A stretch of DNA of 64,000 nt from Prostheceraeus crozeri (lineage: Eukaryota; Platyhelminthes; Polycladida; Euryleptidae). The position numbers were made by a program, and so were the translations under genes. The stretch is taken from assembly GCA_907163375.1 (NCBI GenBank), contig CAJQUW010008928.1, forward strand, positions 62,001 through 126,000, given 5' to 3'. Below the pieces are notes generated by a model that did not search any database, was not told the DNA's origin, and saw nothing but the letters and a program-made list of their open reading frames with translations. This document shows positions 35,697-46,007 of this stretch, piece after piece (the stretch's first letter is position 1; each line of letters begins with the position of its first letter).

Positions 35697-38600
35697 ATGG
35701 TAAGTTGAAAATTTCCTCTCTCATCTCCCTCAAACGTGTGGCTAATAGCATCTTCCTCAATTTCAGGCATCAACTTCATCACCAACACCCTCCCTTCTCG
35801 AGGAAAGTTTAGAGTTGTTGAGTCAAGGTAGGTTGTAACAATACACTGAGACTTGAACAGAGATGAAAGAATGATTTCTCTTTCAGGTGATACCAGTTCC
35901 ATCTCGTGCGAGTCCATATCAACATTGTCGCGGGAATGCGACGATCGGCAATGTGCTGACTGTGGACACATCTTCACGAGGAAGCGTGATCTCATCCGAC
36001 ACATCAAGCGAGGTGTTTGTAGACCTAAGCCGGCATCAATCTCCGAAGGTAGGGATGATTCTGTTAACGATGTCTCCTTTTCTTGCGATTTATGCATTCA
36101 GTCTTTCGAGACACGTTTTGAACTATCTTCGCACAGACTTCAACATACACACACGAACGATACCTACACCAACGGTGCCTCCTCTATCCGACTCACTGAG
36201 GTGTCCATAAATAATTTAGTGAGGAACTACCAGATGGACTCCTCAGAAACCATTGCTAACTTTGAGGAATGGTTTCATCAAAATTCATCATTGATAGAAG
36301 TGCTCTTCAACAATTTAGACAATTTTAGAATGAAGGCGCTCATCTATCTTAAAATAAAATATGTAAAAATCGACCACCATACTGGACAAATAATAGAGAG
36401 GTTGGAGTTTCACATACCCTCCTCTCCTGCAACCGAAGTTGTAGACTGTGAGTCTTGGATAAATTTTCATATCCAAGGGTTAAAATTAAATATAGATAAA
36501 TTTAACGAGCGTGATAGTGGACTCGTTTTTGATGGTATTGAGACCGCCATGATTAAAATCAGTTTATTAGGAAATCATAGTGGTCGAGGCTCCTTTAAAC
36601 TTCCGAAAAATTTAAGAAATAAAGCAGCAGTCATTTCTGTAGATTGCGAATCGCAATGTTTTAAGTATGCCGTCCTCTCCATTCTCCACTATAATGATGT
36701 GCAGAATAGCCGATACCGCAAGAGTAAGTATCAACAGTGGGAGAATGAATTAAACTTCGATGACTGTAATAGTGACGATATGAAAATTAAAGATATAGAA
36801 AAATTTGAAAAATTGAACAACATCAAAATAGTTCTCCATGTTTGGGAAAAGGGATTGAAGGGTGTGCGCTACAACTCGCGTTCGAGTTGTTATGAACGTA
36901 CAGTAAACCTGTTATTAGTAAAACAGGATGATAGTGAGGAATGGCACTACTGCGGTATTCCCAAAATCTCTCGCTTATACCACCACTTAGAAAACTCTAG
37001 TAGAGAGTTATATTACTGCGACAGATGTATTCGCCACTTTAGGAGGAAAACTAAATTTGAAACTCATTACGAATGGTGTAAGCGAGGTAAACTACAAATG
37101 GAGCGCATGCCCAAAGATAAGGAGTTTTCATATAGAGAGAATGGTGATGAACTAAGTCCTCTTCGTGTCATCTATGCTGACATCGAATGTTATATCGATG
37201 ATAACATCCATCGACCAGCAGCCATTTCCTGCTATGAAGTATGGCATGATCACTTTAGGAGTAGGCAAAATAAAATGCGCGTCTGGCAAGGTGAGGATTG
37301 TATTTACCAATTCCTACAATTCCTCGAACAGGCTGTAAAATTTCAACAAAAGTATGATGGTGAACTCTATCGCAGATCATTGCATATGACAGCAGATGAT
37401 CAAGCAAAATTTGATAGTTGCAACGCTTGCCCCAAATGTAGGAAAACATTTGACGATGATAAGATTAAGAAAGTGCGCGACCATGATCACATCACTGGTA
37501 AATTTAGAAACGCACTCTGTTCAAAATGCAATTTTTCACTTAGGATGAAACGGCGTACATTACCCGTCATTTTCCATAATTTCAAGGGCTACGATAGCCA
37601 TATGATAATAAAAGGAGGTTTAGGTCAAATGAAAGAGTGGAAGCTTGATGTAATAGCACAAACGAGAGAGAAGTTTATGGCCATGACAGCAAAAGTGCCT
37701 GTCGATAAAACTAAAGAAAATAAGACGGTCTATTTTGATATAAAATTTTTAGATTCCTACCAATTTATGACTGCATCACTGGCCTCTCTCGTGCAAAATC
37801 TAAAGTCTCTTCCACTAACACAAAATCTTAAGAAACAATATCCAAATCTAACCGATGAAGTCATCACACGGAAAGGAGTCTTTCCATATGCATATTTTGA
37901 TGCGATTAGTAAACTCGGCGAGACTTCTCTTCCGCCCATAGATAAATTTAAAAATGATTTGACCGGCGCAGAATGTAAGACTGAAGATTATGATCATGCA
38001 CAAGATGCATGGATAAAATTTGACTGCCATACATTTGGTGAATATATGATTGCCTACCTTAAGTTAGATGTATTTTTGCTGGCTGATGTATTTCAGGAGT
38101 TTCGACGAGTGGCATTAGAAGAAGATAAGTTAGATCCCGTCCACTTTGTCAGTCTGCCAGCCATGTCATTTAAGTCTGCTTTTAAAATGACTGGTGAGAC
38201 CATTCATCTCTTACAAGATCCAGAGATGTATAATTTATTTCAGCGAGGAATTCGCGGTGGTCTCACATTTGTAAATAAACATAGGTTAAAATCTGAAACA
38301 GTAGGTAATGATCAGACTCATCTTAAGTATTATGACCAAAATAATTTATATGGTAGTTCACTATCCAAACCACTCCCTCACTCTGAGTTTAGCTGGTTAG
38401 ATGATAGTGAAATTCAGCATTTCTCCAACCCTTCTAACATACTAGCAATCCCAGATGAAGGTGATTGGGGATATTATTTTGAGATAGATCTAATCTATCC
38501 AAATAATATTAAACATAAAACCGTAGATTTTCCACTCGCACCCGAATCAGGTGAAGTGAGTAAAGATATGTTTTCCGACTTTATGAAACAATTTCATAAA

Positions 38601-39560
38601 GATTTAGAATCATGCGGTCAACCCGACTATAAGCCTTGCCGCAAACTTTTACTCACCCAGTATGATAAGGAAAACTATCTAGTCCACTTTAGCATCTTAA
38701 AATTTTATTTAGAAATGGGAATGATTTTAAAAAGAGTTCACCGCATTATTAAATTTAGACAGAAAGCCTTCCTCAAACCATATATTGATAGCAACAGCCA
38801 GAAACGTGCACTAGCCCAAAATAACTTTGAAAAAGATTTTTATAAATATAAGAACAACAGTCTATTTGGTAAGACGATGGAGGATGTTAGAAAGCGCGTA
38901 AACTACAAACTAGTTAATGATGATCAAAAGTATCACAAATTGACCTCATCACCTCTATTCATCGATAGAGACATTATCGATGAGGACCTTATAGGTGTTA
39001 AAATGATAAAATCTGAAGTTGAGTTGTGCAAACCCATCTATATTGGTCAAGCTGTACTAGATTACACCAAGCTTGAAATGTATCAACTCTTCTATAAAAT
39101 ACTAAAACCGTGTCCTCTCGTAAAAGAGGTTCGTTTGTTGGGTGGTGACACAGATAGTTTCTTCTTAGGTATTACCACTCAAAAAGATTTAAATTTTAAT
39201 GAAGTAGGAAAATCTTTAGAAAGATATTTTGATACATCAAATTATCCTACTGATCATCCACTATACTCCATCAAAAATAAGGCCAAACTTGGTTGTTTTA
39301 AGGATGAGACAGCAGTGAATGAGATAGCTGAAATGATTCTCCTCCGCCCTAAAATGTATTCTATGAAATTAAAGGATAGTGATGATAGCATTAAGCGCGC
39401 TAAAGGCATATCAAGATCATTGGTCTCTAACATGAAACATAAAAATTTCAAGGGAGCCTATAGAAATAAAAATATAACGTTTGTCAATATGACAATCTTA
39501 AAATCTAAGTCGCATGAGATAAAAACTCATACTTTTAGGAAACGGGCGCTTTCAGCATGA
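35697..39560 (+). CDS. POLB: protein-primed family B DNA polymerase, 1245 aa, three exons
   Basis: Exons are 35,697-35,699 (ATG only), 35,767-35,827 and 35,887-39,560, with GTAAGT/TTTCAG and GTAGGT/TTTCAG introns, all in frame. In order: two zinc fingers (residues ~40-95); an N-terminal domain repeated as a separate gene at 49,844; a conserved Cys/Tyr segment; exonuclease motif DIE (~452); a zinc/HNH-like DHDHITG block (~560); ExoII FHNFKGYDSH (~583); ExoIII YLKLDVF (~744); polymerase motif A DQNNLYG (~836), motif B NNSLFGK (~1008), motif C GDTDSF (~1107) and RPKMYS (~1174). All catalytic residues are present. It ends at TGA 39,558-39,560. Forty further in-frame codons beginning with a DKRCW block suggest an ancestral longer C-terminus. 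AATAAA at 39,966. Confidence 0.95.
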
Positions 39561-39986
39561 GAGGATAAGAGGTGCTGGCTAGAACACAACATATCTCGTC
39601 CACATGGACATCCTGACACAAACATACCACCACCCAAAAGAATTAAACTCACACTACCACATTCAGGAGACGTCTTAGCATAATCATCCTTAACTTAGTA
39701 TTTTGATGTTGATTTCTGTAGATAAACATTGTTGTTTTATGTATCGCATGAGATTGTTTTTTCCTTGTGAATATGTGTCCACATCTGTACATTCCCCATG
39801 TTATGACTTTTCCACTGAAAGACATTTTTCCTATCCCTGTATATTTCCACCCTTCACGAAGTAAAGACTTTTTGTATATAGCAATGTTTATTGAAGTGCG
39901 CTCATGTATATATTTTCAGTGGATGTTGTATAAAGTCTATTGCTTCACATTCATGTACATATTTCAATAAATGTTGTATAAAGACT

Positions 39987-41506
39987 TCACTTTGTTTTCC
40001 GAAACACTAACGTTATGAGGGATTTAGTATCTTTCACGTGGATGCACTCTTGTAAACCATTGGTAATTTTGATAGCAATAGAGGGTATAGTTTGTTTGAC
40101 GACGGGATGATAGAAAATAGATTCAAACATCTTCTCGACTATTCCATATGAAGCGTCTTTATCATGAATGAAATCACGTAAAATGTATTCTTTTTTCTCA
40201 CCAACAGAAATAGGTAGAATCAAATCACTTTGAATGTAAAGGTGCTGTTCATGTTTATCAAGTGTCATTGGTGTTTCTATACCAATCGTATGCGCAGCAG
40301 CAAACACAGTTTGTAGCATTGAAAAACCAAAGAGTTTTTTCAAATTTTTACTCAATTGACATTGAATGTCATCAACCAGTCTCAGAACAACGCGTTGATT
40401 TTCAATTGAAAACGAAATGTGGTGTGTCTTTACATCATATTTACTTTTCATCACATGCTTCAACTTCTGTTGTATATAAGGATTTACTACATGAATGAAG
40501 CTTTCAACTGTATGATATAGACGCGGCATTATATTGATAGCAACTTTAGATTCTTCATAAGACTGGTAAATTTTCTTGATGCGATCGCCATAGATGTCCA
40601 CCCACCATTCATCATTAACTGAATCAGCTTTAGTGTGATATTCATGAGAACCATACACCACACCGCTTCCAATAATAGGTGTATAATGTCTTACAAAATG
40701 ACGCAAGGTTGGAGAGAAATAAACTGTAAGTTTGTCATTATATTTCTGAATAACCAACTTATTTTTGTCCGCCATAATTTTTTCTCCATACTTCTTACCC
40801 ACAGTCTCATTCCATCGTTTTACTAACTCAATAAGTGATAAAGGTTGAACACCACGCTTTTTCAAAATGATGCGTTCTTCGCATTCTACAACATCTTCAT
40901 CAAATATTTTAAATCTATAATGAAATTTGTTGATTCGATTTGAATAAACTTTTTTAACATTTTCAGTAGCAATTGACGTTAGATGTAGTCCATGACCAAA
41001 ACCAAGATGTGGATAGAATTCACTATCCAACCTCAGCGTAAGACCTTTAGTAAAAGAATGAAAGCGGAGGAACTGTCTCCCACTCCAATGATAGATAGTA
41101 AACTCATAAGCTTTCTGATTTTTATTCTTCATGATGGAAGTATTACCACTGTTGAATGCCTTAATAATTTTCTCATTCCCAAATGGCTCATAAGAATCTG
41201 ATTTTATCTGAATCCATTCATAGTTCCACTTTCCATCTGATGTTAAATTGTATGGGAACTGAAATGCATTATTCATCGTTATTCCATCATGGTGCGAGGA
41301 GTCAATATCATTTCTTCCAAATCATTCACATTCTGAATATTGCTATCATAGCAAATACTAGAAACGCCAACCTCCCATTCACCTTCTAAATGCAGTGGCC
41401 GATTTAATTCTACTCGATAGTCTGATGGTTTATTTTTGGGAAATTTATTCATAGAAGCATTACTGGGCAAGTAGATTAGAAACGAGTCCTTATTTTCACT
41501 TTCCAT
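39987..41506 (-). CDS. Polinton structural-type protein 2 (frame break near 41,300)
   Basis: An N-terminal part starting at ATG 41,506 (LPSNASMNKFP..., LEGEWEVGVSSICY) stops at 41,279. The next frame runs 41,276-39,987 (429 aa) with LFGF, an IQSDLI...VGEKKEYILRDF segment and a C-terminal IAIKITNG. Both halves parallel the neighbouring gene at 41,546-42,960, so they are probably one protein of about 510 aa split by one indel, though two separate proteins cannot be excluded. The family is common in animal Polintons as a presumed virion (minor capsid or fibre-like) protein; that role is inference. An ATGCAAA element lies 34 bp before the ATG. Confidence 0.65.
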
Positions 41507-41539
41507 ATTATTCACATTGGAAAAATATATTAGCATACG

Positions 41540-41546
41540 TTTGCAT
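41540..41546 (-). promoter_or_regulatory. ATGCAAA late-promoter candidate (structural gene 2)
   Basis: ATGCAAAC on the minus strand, 34 bp before ATG 41,506, overlapping the end of the upstream gene. Confidence 0.6.
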
Positions 41547-42960
41547 TAACTCTTCATTCGGAAATGGAGTGTGATACTTGTCACAGCATCTTTATGAAAA
41601 GTAATCAACGCACCAGCATCGTCATAAATGGCAATATCAATTTGTGGGATGTAGTTTGATTTCAGCTTGTATAATGCACTTTCTTGAAAGTATGCTCAGA
41701 TAAAATACTGCAGCTCTTTGGCTGGTATGGTATCATTGCTAGCAATGGAGCTTCAACATCTCCCACACGTACATCTTCACCAATATTGGAATATATCTGA
41801 AAATAGTTAATACGACGCGATAGCGACATGTCTGCTCTAGCTTTGGTTACAGTACCACTTTTAAAGATATTTTGATCAAAACCCAAAATGTCCATTAGAG
41901 TTTTATCCATAATTAGTTCAATACCTTTTCCACTTATAGTGAGAGACAAAGTACCTTCTTTTTCAGAAAATGAAATATGTTGGTCATTAATCACTTCATT
42001 TAAATAATCTACAACCAATTTAACCGAAGTAATAATGCGAGGCATCAACACTCTTGTTTCATGTAAGATACCACCTAAAGGCTCTACACACTTTCTGTAT
42101 AAAGATACGGTCCATTCTGTATCAAATTGATTTGACCTTTCACATGGTAAATGTTGCATATCAGATTTTCCATGAACAGCTGCAGAACGATGTCGTAAGA
42201 ACTGATGAAAATCTTTTGAACAAACTAATACTAGATCATCATCATTTAATTTGCTTATTGCAATATGATTAGATGATTTAATATAAGTCAATGTTGCCAC
42301 TTGTTTGCCATCAACTCGAAGGAGATAATTAAATTTCCTCAATAATGTTTCAGGAGTCATGTTTGTCTTTCTTGGCTTAATCACAATCTTCTTCACCAAC
42401 GTCTTCTTCACCAACGTCTTCTCATTTCTTGGAATAAGATCTACATAATAAGCTTCTTCCTCTCGATATATTAACTGTTTATGACCACTTATGTGGTAAT
42501 TAACGTTAAAATTATCATAGCTTGTTAAGGCGCTAGCGAGGTAGCCTAAATCATTTCTTAAACTTGGACTTAAACCAACAATCCAATCTTTCTCAACTAC
42601 ATGATGTACATAATTATAATCATCATTGTGCGGAGTAAATTGGACAATATGTTTACACGCTTTATTCAAGAAATCATATATAAACTTTTTACATGATAAG
42701 AGATCTTTCTTTGGCCACTGTGGAATGTATACTCGGCACCCCTTTTCACATTGATAAGCAGCTGTACGCCTCATATTAATAGTCATCACCTCATGATCAA
42801 AAGTATAGACACAGTTGCTATAAACAAGTTGAGTGACACCCACTTCCCAATTTCCATTTAGCTGTTGTGCATGATCAATGGGAGTAGAAAAGAGTGCGGC
42901 TCGATTACTAGTAAATCTCTTTGTAGCCGCATTGCTAAGCAAAATATGATAAAACGACAT
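41546..42960 (-). CDS. Polinton structural-type protein 1 (C-terminal frameshift)
   Basis: ATG 42,960 opens MSFYHILLSNAATKRF. LNGNWEVGVTQLVY (residues ~40-53) and FQIYSNIGEDVRVGDVEAPLL near the C-terminus are the family's hallmarks. The open frame ends at 41,662, but the family's closing segment (NYIPQIDIAIYDDAG...LHFR) continues in another frame to a stop at 41,546, so one indel lies near 41,675-41,690. Paralogue of structural gene 2. Virion role inferred. The upstream ATGCAAA element is 23 bp from the ATG. Confidence 0.7.
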
Positions 42961-42982
42961 TTTTATATTGCTAATCTGCAAC

Positions 42983-42989
42983 TTTGCAT
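42983..42989 (-). promoter_or_regulatory. ATGCAAA late-promoter candidate (structural gene 1)
   Basis: Minus-strand TTATGCAAAGTTG, 23 bp before ATG 42,960. It sits in the only 35 bp separating this start from the divergent PC4-like gene's ATG at 42,996, so it may act in both directions. Confidence 0.6.
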
Positions 42990-42995
42990 AACATC

Positions 42996-43352
42996 ATGAA
43001 GACTTGGATTTTGGACTCTCTACAATATATCAGAGTTGATCGTGATGGAAACGTACATTTCAAAAATTCTCATGGTCATACATCAAGAGGAATTACATTA
43101 ACATGGCGACAATTTGTCAACCTCAATGATATCATGAGGGATTTGGAATATTTTGAAACATTAAGATTCATCTCCTTGGGTGATCAAGTTTGGCTTCAAC
43201 ATTACAGAAATGAAATTCAAATCTACCATTCTCATTCCGCAAACTGTTTCTCATTTCGCAAATACAATTGGGAGAAGTATAGAAGATATATACATCGCTC
43301 CATCATGACATTTATTCGTCGTGAGTTCATCGCCCTACTATGCAAATCTTAA
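42996..43352 (+). CDS. PC4-like protein A, 118 aa
   Basis: Start chosen at ATG 42,996 (MKTWILDSLQ). The protein shows strands (YIRVDRDGNVHFKN), then RGITLTWRQFVNLNDIMRDL, then a second strand pair (VWLQHYRNEIQIYHS) and CFSFRKYNWEKYRRYIHRSI. The G-ITL-x-WRQF-x-L pattern resembles the end of the PC4/Sub1 single-strand-DNA-binding fold, and the protein could be two half-repeats. The PC4 assignment rests on pattern only. It is clearly paralogous to the next gene and has a remnant in the old element next to the TBP-like gene. Confidence 0.6.
   Translation: MKTWILDSLQYIRVDRDGNVHFKNSHGHTSRGITLTWRQFVNLNDIMRDLEYFETLRFISLGDQVWLQHYRNEIQIYHSHSANCFSFRKYNWEKYRRYIHRSIMTFIRREFIALLCKS
43340..43346 (+). promoter_or_regulatory. 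ATGCAAA late-promoter candidate (PC4-like B / TBP-like unit)
   Basis: ATGCAAAT on the plus strand, ending 29 bp before ATG 43,375, inside the end of the PC4-like A gene. Confidence 0.6.
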
Positions 43353-43374
43353 TCAGACATGACTACCACACATC

Positions 43375-44025
43375 ATGAGTTGGAAATTAGATTCCCTACA
43401 ACGTATTGAAACGGATAATGATCGAAACGTCTATTTCAAAGATTCAACTGGAAATGTGAGAAGAGAGTTTGCTTTATCTTATCGTCATTTTCAATCTCTA
43501 CATCATATCATGAAGGACTTGAAATACTTCTATATGAAAAGACATTCACGTATTGGAAATCGCATCTGGCTGCGCGTCAACAATCGGCGAATTCAACTCT
43601 ATCATTCCCAACTTCATACTAACTTCACATTTCATCAAGGTAGTTGGGAAAAGTATAAAAGGAAGGTACATCGCTCAATTTACTCATTCTTTCATCATGA
43701 AGCGCCATCGCTACACCATCGTCAACATTCTCCGTCGCTTCAGACTCTACACCAAAATCGATCTCACAACATTACACCAACAGCTTCCAAACAGCAAGTA
43801 TTACCCGGGCCGTCCTCAAATGTTAGTGGTGAAGATGAACAATTCACGGAATCTTCAACTCTTCCCAAATGGGACTGTACAGATTCTCGGCGCCCTTTCT
43901 CATTCATCGGCGCAGTCAATGCGCTTAGAGCTACAAAGACTACTACGTCGGATATGGAAGAGGGAGAGGTGTGTGATGTCGAATCTGACTGTGGACAATA
44001 TGGTGATCTCTACTCAATTGAGTGA
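43375..44025 (+). CDS. PC4-like protein B with a C-terminal tail, 216 aa
   Basis: Residues 1-105 align throughout with protein A (WKLDSLQ, REFALSYRHFQSLHHIMKDLKYF, IWLRVNNRRIQLYHS, FTFHQGSWEKYKRKVHRSI). The remaining ~110 residues are low-complexity Ser/Thr/His-rich, then acidic, and overlap the TBP-like gene in another frame for 329 bp. There is no earlier stop, so the tail must be made if the gene is translated. Role inferred: nucleic-acid binding or transcription cofactor. Confidence 0.6.
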   Translation: MSWKLDSLQRIETDNDRNVYFKDSTGNVRREFALSYRHFQSLHHIMKDLKYFYMKRHSRIGNRIWLRVNNRRIQLYHSQLHTNFTFHQGSWEKYKRKVHRSIYSFFHHEAPSLHHRQHSPSLQTLHQNRSHNITPTASKQQVLPGPSSNVSGEDEQFTESSTLPKWDCTDSRRPFSFIGAVNALRATKTTTSDMEEGEVCDVESDCGQYGDLYSIE

Positions 44026-44242
44026 CAGTCTATCATTTTTGAAGATTCGTACCAGCAGTTACAGTTTGTGTTATGAACCCGAACTTTTTCCTGCAGCTCT
44101 CATTAGTTGTTGGTTACCTGTGCATGTGGCAATCTTTCATAATAGTAAAGTGATCATTACTGGACTAAAATCTCATGTACAAGCAAATATGATCCTAGAC
44201 TATCTCATTGAGTATGTACGTACCCAGCGGATTGTAAAATAA
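43697..44242 (+). CDS. TATA-binding-protein-like protein, complete two-repeat core, 181 aa
   Basis: The length equals the conserved TBP core. Repeat 1 (residues ~6-87) has YTIVNILRRF, KIDLTTL, NSKYYPGR and LFPNGTVQILGA. Repeat 2 (~97-175) has NMVISTQL, SSYSLCYEPELFPAALI and VAIFHNSKVIITGLKS, the latter almost superposable on the TBP YEPELFPGLI and IF.SGKVVLTG signatures. Three of the four DNA-kinking Phe positions are kept (F56, F131, F147). The fourth, in the PKRF segment, is Pro40. Start ATG 43,697 lies inside the PC4-like B gene, so translation needs leaky scanning, reinitiation or its own mRNA. The TAA stop lies within AATAAA (44,238-44,243). A remnant in the old copy shows it is ancestral. 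Likely role: directing transcription of the element's own promoters (inference). Confidence 0.85.
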   Translation: MKRHRYTIVNILRRFRLYTKIDLTTLHQQLPNSKYYPGRPQMLVVKMNNSRNLQLFPNGTVQILGALSHSSAQSMRLELQRLLRRIWKRERCVMSNLTVDNMVISTQLSDSLSFLKIRTSSYSLCYEPELFPAALISCWLPVHVAIFHNSKVIITGLKSHVQANMILDYLIEYVRTQRIVK

Positions 44243-44243
44243 A
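44238..44243 (+). terminator. polyadenylation signal overlapping the TBP-like stop
   Basis: AATAAA contains the TAA stop at 44,240-44,242. A convergent minus-strand AATAAA for the protease unit is at 44,268-44,273. Confidence 0.7.
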
Positions 44244-44267
44244 AAACAATTTTTCCAACATGATGTT

Positions 44268-44273
44268 TTTATT
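44268..44273 (-). terminator. polyadenylation signal of the capsid/protease unit
   Basis: AATAAA on the minus strand, 25 bp after the probable true end of the protease reading at 44,298. Confidence 0.65.
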
Positions 44274-44297
44274 TCAAATCATGATAGAACTTACAAA

Positions 44298-44728
44298 TCA
44301 TTTTTCATTAGAGGATGGATTACATGAAAAGTTTTGAATAACAGATGCAAATCGAGATACATGTAAACGTCTTAAGATGAAGTACAGTACAAAAGCACCA
44401 CACGTTGATGAAGTGGATGTTGTAGTATGCGTTCATTTCGCTGATATTGACGCGTATGTTTTCTCAACCACTGCTGTGTTGGTATATTTGGAGGTTGAGC
44501 AAGAGAGTCAAATAGTTCACCACGTCGGTCTTCTCCAATAAAGATCGCTTTCCAATGCTCACCGCCTAAATTCTGTGAATGAGTGTTTAGCACAATAAAG
44601 ATGGGATAGTGATTTACTGCAGGTGGTAAGGTATCGAGTGAATAGACATTATCGAAAGCTTTCAACGTCGCTTCGTCTGCATTACGCTGCACTTTAGTCT
44701 TAATATCGTCAGCAGTCAACCAACTCAT
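44298..44728 (-). CDS. PRO: adenain-type cysteine protease (frameshifted before the catalytic Cys)
   Basis: ATG 44,728 shares its A with the capsid gene's TAA stop. His58 lies in GGEHW and Asp74 in ELFDSLAQPP, as in adenovirus-type proteases that mature virions. The open frame ends at 44,372 without the active-site Cys. The TCGAF motif with that Cys and the following helix lie in another frame and run to 44,298, so a single indel lies between about 44,406 and 44,440. No protease was found in the old copy, where TBP-like and capsid relics are only about 170 bp apart. Confidence 0.85.
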
Positions 44729-46005
44729 TAACGATTATACTGAAGAATCACGTCACGATACTTTGTAATTTCAATATTTGAATCGAAGACTGCATAAATT
44801 AATACATTGATCGTCTCAGGTAGTGTTCTTTTGAATGTCAAATCCAAACGAATATTATGAGGCACGTTCGCTTGACGATAGGGTGCACTAATATCGCTGT
44901 CAGCAGTCAAATCAAATGCATAAATAGTATATCCACTCTTAAACTCTTTCATAGTCAGTCCGTTGGTGTCATCCGTATTGTAAAAGCCAAAGACATCCAT
45001 AAAATCAACATAACTGCGCATAAATTGATCCGAAGCAAAATCTGGTTTGTAGGGTGGACCAGGATGACTCACACCATTAACACGTAAAGCAATTTCACTT
45101 AACTGATTGTGTTTAAAATTGAAAGGATTCTTCTTTATATTACCATTAAATGCATCATTTTCAACCATTGCCACCATGAGGAGCTTCGGTGCTTCCGATG
45201 GAAAGAGGCCATCTTTCATGAAACTCTTTTGATCTTTCGGAATTGTAAAGGCGAGAAGCTTTGTATGCTGAATGGGGTAAATGGCATTTTGGCGGTTAAG
45301 GCCTTCAGCATGCCCTCTGATGACACTTGGATTCGGTACTACTCGACGAATGTAAAGTGCAATATCTTCCACATGAATTCTAAAATTGTCAACTTTAGCA
45401 AATGCATTCAGCGCAAATTCAGGCTTATTCAATGTCAGCTTGAGTCGCATGCTGGTATTACACAGTAAAAACTTTGACTGTCTAAAGAAGTCTAAATTCA
45501 GCGGACCATATAGCTGACATACTTTACTATCTTTAATCATAGCAGATCGCTTTACAAAGCCACTGTTTGTTTCAACATCAAATTTTCCTGCTTCATCTCT
45601 GTACCATCCCATGGCTTCCATATGACTTTTTTGTGCTGCTGGATGAAACTGTGATACATGATTGAAATATGATTTATAGGGATAATCGCTTTGACCACCT
45701 TCCACCTGCTGCTCTCCAATCGTTAGAGAAACATCACGAAGTAATGTAGTCAATGGTAAATTGTTCAGTCCAACTTTATGTGCATCGTCAATAGCAGTTC
45801 CATCTGCTTGCTGAATTCTAAACCTCAAATCAAGCATCGCATAACTCAAATCTATGTAGTCATCACTACCACCAGGAATAACAAATTCAATGGGGCCAGC
45901 ATTCTCAGCTGTTCGAGGATGATAATCTACAATACTTGAACTAAGAATATCTGTCTGTATGGCTTGTTGATCGAACAAACAAAAACCGGAAGTTTTACAC
46001 TCCAT
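44728..46005 (-). CDS. major capsid protein, 425 aa
   Basis: Full-length reading of the Polinton capsid family (double jelly-roll fold by family knowledge). It has GPIEFVIPGGSDDYIDLS (~37-54), TIGEQQVEGGQSDYPYKSY (~94-112), KFDVETNSGF (~140) and ALYIRRVVPNPSVIRGH (~221-237), ending FDSNIEITKYRDVILQYN. It starts 2 bp after the stop of the basic-protein gene and its stop overlaps the protease ATG, so these three genes form one tight block. No frameshift seen. Confidence 0.9.
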   Translation of the reverse strand: MECKTSGFCLFDQQAIQTDILSSSIVDYHPRTAENAGPIEFVIPGGSDDYIDLSYAMLDLRFRIQQADGTAIDDAHKVGLNNLPLTTLLRDVSLTIGEQQVEGGQSDYPYKSYFNHVSQFHPAAQKSHMEAMGWYRDEAGKFDVETNSGFVKRSAMIKDSKVCQLYGPLNLDFFRQSKFLLCNTSMRLKLTLNKPEFALNAFAKVDNFRIHVEDIALYIRRVVPNPSVIRGHAEGLNRQNAIYPIQHTKLLAFTIPKDQKSFMKDGLFPSEAPKLLMVAMVENDAFNGNIKKNPFNFKHNQLSEIALRVNGVSHPGPPYKPDFASDQFMRSYVDFMDVFGFYNTDDTNGLTMKEFKSGYTIYAFDLTADSDISAPYRQANVPHNIRLDLTFKRTLPETINVLIYAVFDSNIEITKYRDVILQYNR

Positions 46006-46007
46006 GA

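Noticed and set aside
39558-39560. Selenocysteine at the polymerase TGA
   Set aside because: No SECIS-like element could be recognised by eye in the following 400 bp, and the residue at this position is not known to be Cys in relatives; kept only as a readthrough question.
44345-44351. Plus-strand ATGCAAA at 44,345 and another at 47,503
   Set aside because: Both are inside minus-strand genes with no plus-strand start codon downstream, so they are counted as chance occurrences.
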